A stretch of DNA of 10,935 nt from G020353115 sp964389685 (GCA_964389685.1 CAYMFM010000105.1:1-10935); one strand, 5' to 3'; shown: positions 1 to 6,693, counted from the stretch's first letter. Notes: generated by a model from the letters alone, not told the origin. Made by a program: numbers and translations.

Positions 1-358
1 CACGCAGCTTAATCTTTTTTTAATATATTTGGTTTTATCTTAGAATACAGGCAGGGGGTTGAATACTAATTCTTTACATTTGAATATTCAACCCCTGTAG
101 GGTTGTAATCTTCTTGTATATACTAACCACCGGTCATAACCGGTGGTTACTCATTATTCTACCCCGTTCGGGGTAAAGTGTAATGGTTAAAACTAGTTTC
201 GCAAGAAGGACCTTGTATAAAATCTGTTTTTTGATATTCGTTTTAAACATTGTTAACGAAATTATGAAGTATTACACAGCCGGCCCGCGGCATCATTCAT
301 CATTATTCCCATTTTTATTATATCTTCGCAGATCGTTATACCTCTAAAAAATCAAACC
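1..358. other. Intergenic region with palindromes, no gene
   Basis: No convincing reading frame is present in either direction. The main content is the palindrome cluster at 55-175, listed separately. From 176 to 358 the sequence is AT-rich and unstructured apart from a short GC-rich patch near 282-290. This stretch should carry the promoter of the FKBP gene. The closest Bacteroidota -7-like string near the start codon is TATCTTCG at 321-328, one mismatch from TAnnTTTG, but no matching -33 element sits upstream, so no promoter is called. TATATTTG (24-31) and TACATTTG (75-82) match the -7 consensus exactly but are far from the gene and lack a spaced TTTG. Confidence 0.6.
55..175. repeat. Cluster of intergenic palindromes (REP-like)
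   Basis: Several inverted repeats lie side by side. GGGGTTGAATA at 55-65 pairs with TATTCAACCCC at 85-95. CAACCC at 89-94 can alternatively pair with GGGTTG at 100-105. TAACCACCGGT at 124-134 pairs perfectly with ACCGGTGGTTA at 139-149 around a 4-base loop. TACCCCG at 160-166 pairs with CGGGGTA at 169-175. The GC-rich stems stand out in AT-rich surroundings. Such mosaics resemble REP-type palindromes mobilised by RAYT (IS200-like) transposases, but no such transposase is in the window, so family assignment is inference. They could also act as a transcription terminator for a gene left of the window. Confidence 0.6.
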
Positions 359-1057
359 ATGAAAATTAGTAATCTCTTGCTAGCAATGGTTGCAACAGCC
401 ATTATATTATCCTCCTGCAACAAGGTGTCTTCCGATACTGAATTGAAAACGGAGAACGATTCTGTCAGCTACTGGATAGGATTAGTATTTGCCAATAACC
501 TGAAAAAGGATGGATTTGAATCACCAAATGTGGATGTCCTCACCAGGGCTTTCGATGAAGTGTTTTCAGAAAAGGAATTACTTTTCGAACTCCCTGTTGC
601 TGAAAATCTCCTCAGACAGTATTATCAAAAACGTCAGGAAACCCAACTCATCGAACAGTTTCAGGATAATAAATATGAAGGCGAACTATTCCTGGAAGAG
701 AATAAAGCCAAAGAAGGAGTCGTAACACTTCCCAGCGGATTGCAGTATAAAATCCTCAAAGAGGGAGATGGTCCCAAACCGGAGCTTACAGATATAGTTA
801 GGGTTCACTACAAAGGCTCATTCGTCGATGGTTCGGTATTTGAAGATTCCAATGACGGTGATCCGGCAATATTTGGCGTAAACAGAGTCATTCCTGGTTG
901 GACCGAAGCGCTCCAATTAATGAATGTTGGATCGAAGTGGAAACTGTTTGTTCCCCAGGAATTGGCGTATGGAGCAAATGTCAGACCCGGAAGCCCCATT
1001 CAACCGTTCTCTGCTCTTGTTTTTGAAGTTGAACTGCTTGGGATAGAAGAGCGGTAA
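359..1057 (+). CDS. FKBP-type peptidyl-prolyl cis-trans isomerase, lipoprotein
   Basis: This 232-residue protein should catalyse cis-trans isomerisation of X-Pro bonds in exported proteins. Residues 1-20 form a lipoprotein signal with lipobox LSSC, Cys20 being the lipidated residue, so it is expected to be membrane-anchored outside the cytoplasm. Residues about 30-115 match the helical FKBP_N dimerisation region (SYWIGLVFANNLKKDG). Residues 125-229 are the FKBP_C catalytic domain: VHYKGSFVDGSVFEDS at 149-164, VIPGW at 177-181, LAYG at 202-205 and FEVELLGI at 222-229. Expected pocket residues are visible (Tyr151, Phe161, Val177-Ile178, Trp181, Tyr204). The residue after Phe161 is Glu, with the usual Asp one place later. 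The start codon gives a complete signal peptide. It is followed after 77 bases by the DUF3127 gene on the same strand, possibly co-transcribed. The family is clear; its client proteins are unknown. Confidence 0.93.
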   Translation: MKISNLLLAMVATAIILSSCNKVSSDTELKTENDSVSYWIGLVFANNLKKDGFESPNVDVLTRAFDEVFSEKELLFELPVAENLLRQYYQKRQETQLIEQFQDNKYEGELFLEENKAKEGVVTLPSGLQYKILKEGDGPKPELTDIVRVHYKGSFVDGSVFEDSNDGDPAIFGVNRVIPGWTEALQLMNVGSKWKLFVPQELAYGANVRPGSPIQPFSALVFEVELLGIEER

Positions 1058-1134
1058 ACGAACAAACTGCATGGATACGATATGAATTCCATGGCTCGTT
1101 ACAGGAAAATAGACAAACCAAAATAGTACTGCAT

Positions 1135-1512
1135 ATGGCCTTTGAATTAACCGGGCGTGTAATTGATATTTTTGATACCGTGCAGGTTAGCGATTCTTTC
1201 AGAAAAAGAGAGTTTGTCATCGAAAAAAAAGAAAACAGCTCGGGAACAGAATTTACCGATTACGTGAAGTTTCAGTTAACTCAGGATCGATGTAACCTGG
1301 CCGACAGGATCCAGGTAAATGATGAAGTGAGGATCAGTTTCAATATCCGTGGTAATCGTTGGGAAAAGGATGGACGGGTTAGCTATTTCACTAACCTCGA
1401 TGTTTGGAAAATTGAGAAACTTGCCGATCAGGAGATGAGTACATTCTCCCCACCACCATCCATGGAAGACATACCTCCTCCATCTGAGGAGTTTGATGAT
1501 TTGCCGTTTTAA
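1135..1512 (+). CDS. DUF3127 protein, OB-fold-like with SSB-type C-terminal tip
   Basis: This 125-residue cytoplasmic protein has no signal peptide or membrane segment. The N-terminal 95 residues match the DUF3127 family, which is widespread in Bacteroidota: ELTGRVIDIF at 4-13, FRKREFVIE at 22-30, DYVKFQLTQDR at 42-52, then a strand-rich region with VNDEVRISFNIRGNRW at 61-76. Alternating strands and this glycine pattern resemble an OB fold of the SSB type. After about residue 100 the chain becomes a low-complexity Pro/acidic linker and ends EEFDDLPF, strikingly like the DDDIPF tip through which bacterial SSB recruits repair and replication proteins. Family membership is secure from recognised motifs. 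A role in single-stranded DNA or RNA binding is inference. It lies downstream of the FKBP gene and convergent to the HlyD gene, with only 32 bases between the stops and no clear hairpin terminator. Confidence 0.85.
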   Translation: MAFELTGRVIDIFDTVQVSDSFRKREFVIEKKENSSGTEFTDYVKFQLTQDRCNLADRIQVNDEVRISFNIRGNRWEKDGRVSYFTNLDVWKIEKLADQEMSTFSPPPSMEDIPPPSEEFDDLPF

Positions 1513-1544
1513 TCGATGCAAAGGATGAATTAAGCAGAGCAGGT

Positions 1545-2897
1545 TTACCGGTTTTGTCCGGAAAGTTCGCTTTTGGAATTCTTGAAATTCCTCTCATAAA
1601 TGTACCGGAACGGTTCAATGATCCGGATCAGGAGGGGTCTTGATTCAGTAATGATCTCTGCCTGGCCCTCCATCTCCTGATTAAACTCCAGGGTAATGCC
1701 ATAGTTTGTCACCAATCCTTCGGGAAGCGCAATTTCAGCAGTAAACCGATTGTCATTGGGGACAAGGGAAATGCTCTCGACCACTCCTTTAACCATTCCA
1801 AATTCCATGTAGGGGTAGTTTTCAAGCTTTATGTTTACATCCTGATCAGGTTTTACCTTTCCTGCTCTCCTCTGCATTAAATTGAGCCGGCCGATGATCC
1901 TTCCGGGTTTCTCTGGAACTACGGAAACCACCACATCTCCCGTGGTGACATTCTGATCTTCACTCCAGAAATCCGTGAAGCTGACCACTCCCTCCTGAGG
2001 TGATTTCAGAAGATACTTCTGCTCCCAGGTATCAATAGCTGAAATAAGGTTGTTATAGGATTCCAACAACTGATTCTCAAGCTGCTTTTTCTCGTTCTTT
2101 TCCTGGAGCTGTAAGTCCAGGATCTCTTTTTCCAACTCGGAAATTTGAATGACTGTTTCTGAAAGATTAATTTTCGCCTGCTCAAAATCATGCTCCTTCT
2201 TTATCCGCTCGCTTTCGGATTGTTCAAATTCTGCCATTGGTATGACTTCCCGGTAAAACAGGGTAGAATCGCGACTAAACTGCCTTCTTGCCAGTTCAAC
2301 CTCCCGTTGTAACAGGTTACGCTGACGATAAAGCCGATCATAATACACCCTGTATTCACCGATCTCTTCCCGGATTGACCGGATTTTCCGGGAATGGTAT
2401 GCCAGCTCCATGAAATCGATAAAATTCCGGTAATTCTTATAGAAATCCGTAAAAACAGGTTGTATATCTCCGAGTAACAGGTCACCGGGGAAACGGACAG
2501 CAAGCGATGTATCGAATTGTTCGAAAAATGGGAACAGTTCAGAAAGTTTATTATCCAGCAATATTACACTTTCATACCTGGCTGGATTTTCCAGGATTGC
2601 CAGGTGCTCATCTGAACTAACCGGTTGTGTATCTGTAACAAATAACTGTTCAATTTTCCCTGTAGATTTTGCGATGACTGCTGCCGGGGGATTCTCTGTT
2701 GTTATGATAATGGCTGAATCAATCACATCAGGATACTTGAAGAACCAGCTTCCCAGCAATAATCCTGCAAGAACAACCACCATGATGGTTATTCCCCAGC
2801 GTATGATCCAGGATGGAGGTGTTCCCAGTATCTCCTGGACCTCTTCACTCCGAATTTCAATTTTTGCTTTGTCAATATCTGGTTTCAAATCAATCAT
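1545..2897 (-). CDS. HlyD-family membrane-fusion protein of a peptide exporter
   Basis: This 450-residue periplasmic adaptor probably links the C39 ABC exporter encoded upstream to an outer-membrane channel. Residues 1-30 are cytoplasmic and residues about 31-53 form a single membrane anchor. The first half of a biotinyl-lipoyl-like domain follows at about 72-105 (PPAAVIAKSTGKIEQLFV). A long, charged helical coiled coil spans about 155-290. The second lipoyl half lies at 296-328 (LLKSPQEGVVSFTDFWSEDQ, then a glycine-turn strand), and a beta-barrel region at about 330-420 contains NIKLENYPYMEFGMVKG. Length and domain order are normal for HlyD/EmrA-type adaptors that partner bacteriocin-type ABC transporters. 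It is the last gene of the minus-strand operon. A four-helix-bundle gene and octamer repeats separate it from the ABC gene. No TolC-like outer-membrane gene is in the window. Confidence 0.9.
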   Translation of the reverse strand: MIDLKPDIDKAKIEIRSEEVQEILGTPPSWIIRWGITIMVVVLAGLLLGSWFFKYPDVIDSAIIITTENPPAAVIAKSTGKIEQLFVTDTQPVSSDEHLAILENPARYESVILLDNKLSELFPFFEQFDTSLAVRFPGDLLLGDIQPVFTDFYKNYRNFIDFMELAYHSRKIRSIREEIGEYRVYYDRLYRQRNLLQREVELARRQFSRDSTLFYREVIPMAEFEQSESERIKKEHDFEQAKINLSETVIQISELEKEILDLQLQEKNEKKQLENQLLESYNNLISAIDTWEQKYLLKSPQEGVVSFTDFWSEDQNVTTGDVVVSVVPEKPGRIIGRLNLMQRRAGKVKPDQDVNIKLENYPYMEFGMVKGVVESISLVPNDNRFTAEIALPEGLVTNYGITLEFNQEMEGQAEIITESRPLLIRIIEPFRYIYERNFKNSKSELSGQNR

Positions 2898-2934
2898 CTT
2901 CGAACATTTGATTCATTTCAACAGGGAATAAGAA

Positions 2935-2966
2935 AATGGTTAAATGGCTATATGGTCAAATTGCTG
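2935..2966. repeat. Degenerate 8-bp repeats, left flank of the four-helix-bundle gene
   Basis: Four consecutive octamers read aatggtta, aatggcta, tatggtca and aattgctg. Their reverse complements (taaccatt, tagccatt, tgaccata, cagcaatt) match the octamers of the array at 3369-3456, so the two arrays lie in inverted orientation around the gene at 2971-3348. They sit just after that gene's stop codon and before the HlyD gene's start on the minus strand. Confidence 0.65.
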
Positions 2967-2970
2967 AGTT

Positions 2971-3348
2971 TTATACTTTTAATTTTTCGTTTGTGTATTT
3001 GATCAGACTATTAATCTCTTTTGGTAGTTGATCTAATCTCTCTAAAACATACTGATACTCATCTTCCGAAATGAGTTCTCTTTTTCTTGATTTTAAGGTC
3101 CAATCCATCGATTCTTTTATTGAACCACTACTATATCTGTAAAAATGGACCTTCTCTTTTTTATGATATCTGCCGAAACCTTCTGCAATATTAGCTGAAA
3201 TTGAATCAGTGGCTTTAACATATTGTTTCCCAACCGTATCGCGAACAAAATATTCCCACTTAAGCACAACATCCCACACATAATTAGACAAATCAAAAGC
3301 AATTCTATATGCCTTGATATCCATAAGATCTAAATATTTCTTATCCAT
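2971..3348 (-). CDS. Four-helix-bundle protein (S23/IVS family)
   Basis: This 125-residue cytoplasmic protein belongs to the family first noticed as ORFs within intervening sequences of 23S rRNA genes; free-standing copies are common in Bacteroidota. The family core is plain: ATDSISANIAEGFGR at 46-60, then KKEKVHFYRYSSGSIKE at 63-79, a glycine turn between two long amphipathic helices. The rest is helical, with the C-terminal hairpin formed by residues about 94-120. The length is typical and the frame is intact. The biochemical role is not established. Related proteins include Avd, the accessory protein of diversity-generating retroelements, but no reverse transcriptase or variable repeat is seen here. 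The gene is AT-richer than the export genes on both sides and is bracketed by inverted octamer arrays, suggesting it entered the operon as a unit. It would be co-transcribed with the exporter. Confidence 0.88.
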   Translation of the reverse strand: MDKKYLDLMDIKAYRIAFDLSNYVWDVVLKWEYFVRDTVGKQYVKATDSISANIAEGFGRYHKKEKVHFYRYSSGSIKESMDWTLKSRKRELISEDEYQYVLERLDQLPKEINSLIKYTNEKLKV

Positions 3349-3368
3349 AATAATATCAATACGTTCAT

Positions 3369-3456
3369 TAACAATTTAACAATTTAACCATTTAACCATT
3401 TAACAATTCAACCATTTAACAATTCAACCATTTAACAATTCAACCATTTAGCAATT
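3369..3456. repeat. Tandem array of eleven 8-bp units
   Basis: Eleven contiguous octamers, consensus YAACMATT, run without spacing: taacaatt twice, taaccatt twice, then taacaatt alternating with caaccatt three times, and a final tagcaatt. The later part therefore also has a 16-bp period. The array lies between the stop codon of the ABC exporter gene (three bases away) and the start of the four-helix-bundle gene. It is inverted relative to the shorter array at 2935-2966. The units are too short and lack spacers, so this is not a CRISPR. Confidence 0.9.
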
Positions 3457-3459
3457 TCT

Positions 3460-5649
3460 TCAATTCCCCAATTCCAGCTGGTTCTTTACCAGGTTGTAAT
3501 AATGACCTTTTATCGCGGTCAGTTCTTCATGAGTTCCTTTTTCCACGATTTCACCGCTATCCAGCACTATGATCTGATCTGCATCTTTAACGGTACTCAA
3601 TCTGTGAGCGACGACCACAACAGTTTTCCCGACAAACACCTCTTTCAGGTTATCCATGATGGTTCGTTCGTTTTTCGCATCAAGTGCATTGGTTGCTTCA
3701 TCAAAGAAGAGGAACTCCGGATCTTTATAGATGGCTCGTGCAATCAGGATTCTTTGTTTCTGTCCCTGACTTAACCCATGACCATTCAACCCGATTTTTG
3801 TATTGTATCCAAGGGGAAGTGATTCGATCATTTCCTGGATATTGGCAGTTCTTACTGCCTTTAATAATTTCTCACGGTCGACCCGTTCATCTCCCATGGT
3901 GATGTTCCGTGAGATGTTGTCGGAAAAAATAAATCCATCCTGCATCACTACCCCACAGACCGATCTCCAAAATCTGGTGTTGTAATTTTTCAACTGGATA
4001 TCACCCACTTTTATCTCTCCTTTCACAGGAGGGTAGAATCCGAGCAGCAATTTTATCAAGGTTGTTTTCCCGCTTCCACTTACTCCCACAATTGCCGTTT
4101 GTTTATTTTCGGGAATCTCGACATTCAGATCCTTCAACACAAACGGTGAATGAGGTCCCTCATACTGAAAGGAAAGTCCGTGAATGGCTATTTTTCTCTT
4201 GTCCGACAGCATCGTAATTCTTTCCTCCTCCTCTTTCTCCTCGTCTTCCCTCAGGTGAATTTCACCAAGCCTTTCCAGGCTGATTCGTGCATCCTGGGTT
4301 CGGTGAAAAAACCCAATCATCTGATCAAGGGGGGAATTCAGTTGCCCCAGGATGTATTGAACGGCCAGCATCATACCCAGGGTCATTTCTCCGGAAATAA
4401 CGGCTGTTGCAGTCAGTATGGTGATCAGGATATTCTTGGTTTCGTTAATAAAGGTAGCTCCAGCCTGTTGATACTGGTTCAGGGACAAAGACCTGACATT
4501 TACCCTGAATAATTTTGCCTGGATGTTTTCCCATTCCCACCTTTTCTGTTTCTCAATGTTATTCAACTTGATTTCCTGCATGCCGGTAAAAAGCTGGATC
4601 AGGCTGCTTTGATTTTCTGCCAGTTGCTTAAACTTCCGGTAATCGAGTTCACGTCTTTTTTTCATGAAAAGATAAACCCACAGTATATACAAAGCGCTCC
4701 CGGCAAGAAAGACCCAGAAAATGGTAAGGTTATAGATCACCAATACAATACCAAAAATCAGCAAATTCAACAATGAAAACAGGATATTGAGGGTTGCAGA
4801 GGTAAGAAAAAGTTCAATCCGGCGATGATCACCAATCCGTTGCAGCAGGTCGCCGATCAGTTTCGAATCAAAAAAGCGGATGGGTAACTTCATCAGCTTG
4901 ATCAGGAAATCCGATATCAACGAAATATTTACTCTTGTTCCAAGATGAAGAAGTATCCATCCACGAATGAAATCAACAGACATCCGGCTGATGAACAGAA
5001 CCAGTTGTGCAATAAGGATCAGGTAAATAAATCCGATATCCTGGTTGTTGATACCAAAATCTACCACCTGTTGAGTCAGGAAGGGAAAAATGAGCTGCAG
5101 CAAGCTTCCAAAGAGAAGCCCAAGAAGAAGCTGAACGATAAATCTCCGGTTTGTCCTGAGATAGGAAAATAGAAACCGGAAGCTTTGTCTGTCTCTCTTC
5201 TCCTCTTCCTGTTCGTAAAATTCAGCCATCGGTTCAAGAAGCAGACAGAGTCCGCTTTCATCGCCCCCTCTAACCGTACTGATCCAACCTTTGCAAAATT
5301 CCTCTTCGGTCATCTTCAACCTGCCAATTGCAGGATCGGATATCCACACATGCCCCTTCTTTATTTTATAAACAACAACAAAATGTTTCTGCTTCCAGTG
5401 TGCAATACAGGGTAGGAGCGCTTCACTTTTCAGTTGTTCAAAACCAATTCTGACGCCTTTTGTCCTGATCCCAATCGATTCTGCAGCATCACTGATACCC
5501 AGCATAGATACTCCCTCACGGGTGATGTAGCTTCTCTCCCGCAACACCTGGATCGGAAAGCTTTTACCATAATGAGCAGCGATCATCCGCAAACAGGCAG
5601 GTCCGCAATCCATTGCATCCAACTGCTTATAAAAAGGGAAGTGGGTCAT
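3460..5649 (-). CDS. Peptidase-domain (C39) ABC exporter for double-glycine-type peptides
   Basis: This 729-residue inner-membrane protein should cleave the leader of a small peptide and export it. Residues 1-135 are a C39 cysteine peptidase with Gln9 and Cys15 in QLDAMDCGPACL, His89 in KQKHF and Asp105 in ISDP, so all catalytic positions are present. Six membrane helices fall at roughly 170-192, 205-223, 286-306, 308-329, 405-422 and 424-440. The ATPase domain at 485-729 has Walker A GVSGSGKTT (522-530), Q-loop Gln570, signature LSQGQ (626-630, Gln in place of the usual Gly at position three), Walker B LFFDEA (647-652), D-loop (655-657) and His682. The length is typical. It is the first gene of the minus-strand operon ending with HlyD. 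A -7-like element lies 24 bases upstream. No precursor peptide, modification enzyme or immunity gene is recognisable nearby. It could alternatively serve a substrate encoded elsewhere. Confidence 0.94.
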   Translation of the reverse strand: MTHFPFYKQLDAMDCGPACLRMIAAHYGKSFPIQVLRERSYITREGVSMLGISDAAESIGIRTKGVRIGFEQLKSEALLPCIAHWKQKHFVVVYKIKKGHVWISDPAIGRLKMTEEEFCKGWISTVRGGDESGLCLLLEPMAEFYEQEEEKRDRQSFRFLFSYLRTNRRFIVQLLLGLLFGSLLQLIFPFLTQQVVDFGINNQDIGFIYLILIAQLVLFISRMSVDFIRGWILLHLGTRVNISLISDFLIKLMKLPIRFFDSKLIGDLLQRIGDHRRIELFLTSATLNILFSLLNLLIFGIVLVIYNLTIFWVFLAGSALYILWVYLFMKKRRELDYRKFKQLAENQSSLIQLFTGMQEIKLNNIEKQKRWEWENIQAKLFRVNVRSLSLNQYQQAGATFINETKNILITILTATAVISGEMTLGMMLAVQYILGQLNSPLDQMIGFFHRTQDARISLERLGEIHLREDEEKEEEERITMLSDKRKIAIHGLSFQYEGPHSPFVLKDLNVEIPENKQTAIVGVSGSGKTTLIKLLLGFYPPVKGEIKVGDIQLKNYNTRFWRSVCGVVMQDGFIFSDNISRNITMGDERVDREKLLKAVRTANIQEMIESLPLGYNTKIGLNGHGLSQGQKQRILIARAIYKDPEFLFFDEATNALDAKNERTIMDNLKEVFVGKTVVVVAHRLSTVKDADQIIVLDSGEIVEKGTHEELTAIKGHYYNLVKNQLELGN

Positions 5650-5673
5650 TATCCTGGAAACGCTGATTCAACA

Positions 5674-5706
5674 CAAAAATAATCTAATTGTTGGAATGTT
5701 CCTAAA
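5674..5706 (-). promoter_or_regulatory. Possible promoter of the exporter operon
   Basis: On the minus strand TATTTTTG (5681-5674) matches the Bacteroidota -7 consensus TAnnTTTG exactly. A TTTA (5706-5703) lies 21 bases upstream, one mismatch from the -33 TTTG and slightly farther than the usual 19-20. Transcription would start roughly 10-15 bases before the exporter's start codon. It is assigned by pattern only. Confidence 0.35.
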
Positions 5707-5709
5707 TTC

Positions 5710-5742
5710 ACTCACCGGGTGACTCAAAGTCACCCGGTGAGT
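5710..5742. repeat. Perfect palindrome with 15-bp arms and 3-base loop
   Basis: ACTCACCGGGTGACT (5710-5724) and AGTCACCCGGTGAGT (5728-5742) are exact reverse complements separated by CAA. It lies upstream of the exporter's putative promoter. There is no T-run beside it, so an intrinsic terminator is unlikely. Thirteen bases of the arm recur as a direct repeat at 6001-6013. Confidence 0.85.
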
Positions 5743-5800
5743 AGAAGGTCATGTGTCCTGAAATACGCAATGAAATGAACATAATGTGTTTGGAATATGA

Positions 5801-5992
5801 AAAAACGAGGCTCTGTTTACTCAACCATATATTAAGCCCAAAATAATCGGGGATATTTCGGGCAAGACCAGCAGGACAACACTGACTAAATACATGTCAG
5901 ACCTAACCCGGCTGGCAATACTCACTCCAAAAAAAGATGGTAAAGAAGTGTATTATGTGAATACCGATCTGGTCAGAATATTGGAGGGATAA
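5801..5992 (+). pseudogene. 3' remnant of a Fic-family gene
   Basis: An open frame running from just after a TGA (5798-5800) to a TAA (5990-5992) encodes about 63 residues with no plausible start. It begins near KNEALFTQPYIKPK and continues IIGDISGKTSRTTLTKYM, SDLTRLAILTPKKDGKEV and YYVNTDLVRILEG. This matches the C-terminal winged-helix part of Fic/DOC-family proteins (ALF-QPY, then a helix-turn-helix, a -L--LGIL- helix and a final strand plus -L-L). The catalytic HPFxxGNGR region is absent, so only the tail survives. It lies opposite in strand to its neighbours and is flanked by copies of the ACTCACCGGGTGA repeat. The family assignment rests on recognised patterns, not a search. Confidence 0.7.
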
Positions 5993-5998
5993 AATACA

Positions 5999-6328
5999 TT
6001 ACTCACCGGGTGATACACTATTATCGCTTTTTATCTCAATCCCGTTTTTCATAATTTCAGTTAAAAATCCGCTTTTATCTTTTCCTTTCTCAAATAAGAG
6101 GGGTTCAATTCTATCATCAACTTGTCTTCGCAATTTCCATAAAACAGGAGTATATGTAAAATAATCACCATCAATGCTGTTAACAATTACAGCTACATCA
6201 ATATCACTATCGTGATGTTGTTTTTCACTGGCATAGGAACCAAACAAAACCACTTTATCCAAATCAAAATGGTCGTTTAATAAACTAACATAGATTTTTA
6301 GTTTATTTATAACCTCATTTTTATCCAT
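5999..6328 (-). CDS. Minimal nucleotidyltransferase (MNT) of a HEPN/MNT pair
   Basis: This 109-residue cytoplasmic protein has the nucleotidyltransferase signature GSx10DxD intact: VVLFGSYASE at 26-35 with Gly30-Ser31, then Asp42 and Asp44 in SDIDVAVIV. A third acidic residue is likely Glu75 in DDRIEPLLF. In characterised HEPN/MNT toxin-antitoxin systems the MNT partner transfers AMP to the HEPN protein and neutralises it; that role here is inference. The start codon lies inside the end of the HEPN gene (22-base overlap), implying translational coupling. The last residues (VSPGE) are encoded within the ACTCACCGGGTGA repeat at 6001-6013, so the natural C-terminus seems to have been replaced or extended by repeat sequence. 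The core domain is complete. Confidence 0.9.
   Translation of the reverse strand: MDKNEVINKLKIYVSLLNDHFDLDKVVLFGSYASEKQHHDSDIDVAVIVNSIDGDYFTYTPVLWKLRRQVDDRIEPLLFEKGKDKSGFLTEIMKNGIEIKSDNSVSPGE
6001..6013. repeat. Third copy of the ACTCACCGGGTGA repeat
   Basis: This 13-base string is identical to 5710-5722, the left arm of the palindrome, and to the reverse complement of its right arm. It overlaps the 3' end of the MNT gene and lies 8 bases beyond the stop of the Fic remnant. The remnant is therefore enclosed by direct copies 278 bases apart. Confidence 0.8.
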
Positions 6329-6693
6329 TCTTGCAGATCTTTTGTTGTTTTAATCAATTCAATACATTTTTCTTTAGTCAGACTCTGTATTAATCTATCT
6401 TTTTGAGATGGGTATCTGGTTTCGATATTTAGAGGTTCAATCTGGTCAATAAAATCTTTTTGGGATTCTGAGAAATTATTATAAACGCCTGCCTTTTTTG
6501 CCAGATAGGACAAATTGTGGGTTAGAGGAGCCGTATCGTTATGCTTATGAGCAAAATATGCTTTTAGCACCTTTTCAATTGTTTGATGACACATATATCC
6601 AACATACAAATATCTTTTGGTGTTGAGCATTGCTTCTGAAGTTTCCAGGTCATAATCAGATAAATCAACCCAATATCTTACTCTATCTGTCAT
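6307..6693 (-). CDS. HEPN-domain protein of a HEPN/MNT pair
   Basis: This 128-residue helical protein matches the HEPN family that pairs with minimal nucleotidyltransferases. Visible features are an N-terminal helix (RVRYWVDLSDYDLETSEAML, 4-23), the core helix YVGYMCHQTIEKVLKAYF (30-47), the PLTHNLSYL segment (57-64) and ETRYPSQKD (91-99). The order HEPN then MNT with overlapping ends is typical of such modules. RNase-type HEPN toxins carry an Rx4-6H motif. None is present here; the nearest Arg-His pair is Arg27 and His36, spaced by eight. This protein may therefore belong to the subfamily lacking that active site, and a ribonuclease function cannot be assumed. It is the first gene of its operon and has a promoter-like sequence upstream. 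Confidence 0.88.
   Translation of the reverse strand: MTDRVRYWVDLSDYDLETSEAMLNTKRYLYVGYMCHQTIEKVLKAYFAHKHNDTAPLTHNLSYLAKKAGVYNNFSESQKDFIDQIEPLNIETRYPSQKDRLIQSLTKEKCIELIKTTKDLQEWIKMRL

Noticed and set aside
1513..1544. Bidirectional terminator between the convergent DUF3127 and HlyD genes
   Set aside because: No inverted repeat of useful length is visible in the 32-base gap.
2971..3348. Avd-type accessory protein of a diversity-generating retroelement
   Set aside because: There is no reverse transcriptase, template repeat or variable repeat nearby. The protein matches the general S23/IVS family.
3369..3456. Possible CRISPR array
   Set aside because: The units are 8 bp, contiguous and without spacers, so it is a simple tandem repeat.
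4150..4512. A 120-residue plus-strand open frame within the exporter gene
   Set aside because: It is antisense to the ATPase and membrane domain of a well-supported gene and shows no recognisable domain.
5710..5742. Palindrome as an intrinsic terminator
   Set aside because: There is no T-run on either side, and its arm recurs elsewhere, which fits a repeat element better.
5710..6013. The 13-base direct repeats as a target-site duplication around a transposon
   Set aside because: There is no transposase or terminal inverted repeat inside, 13 bases would be unusually long, and the left copy is half of a palindrome.
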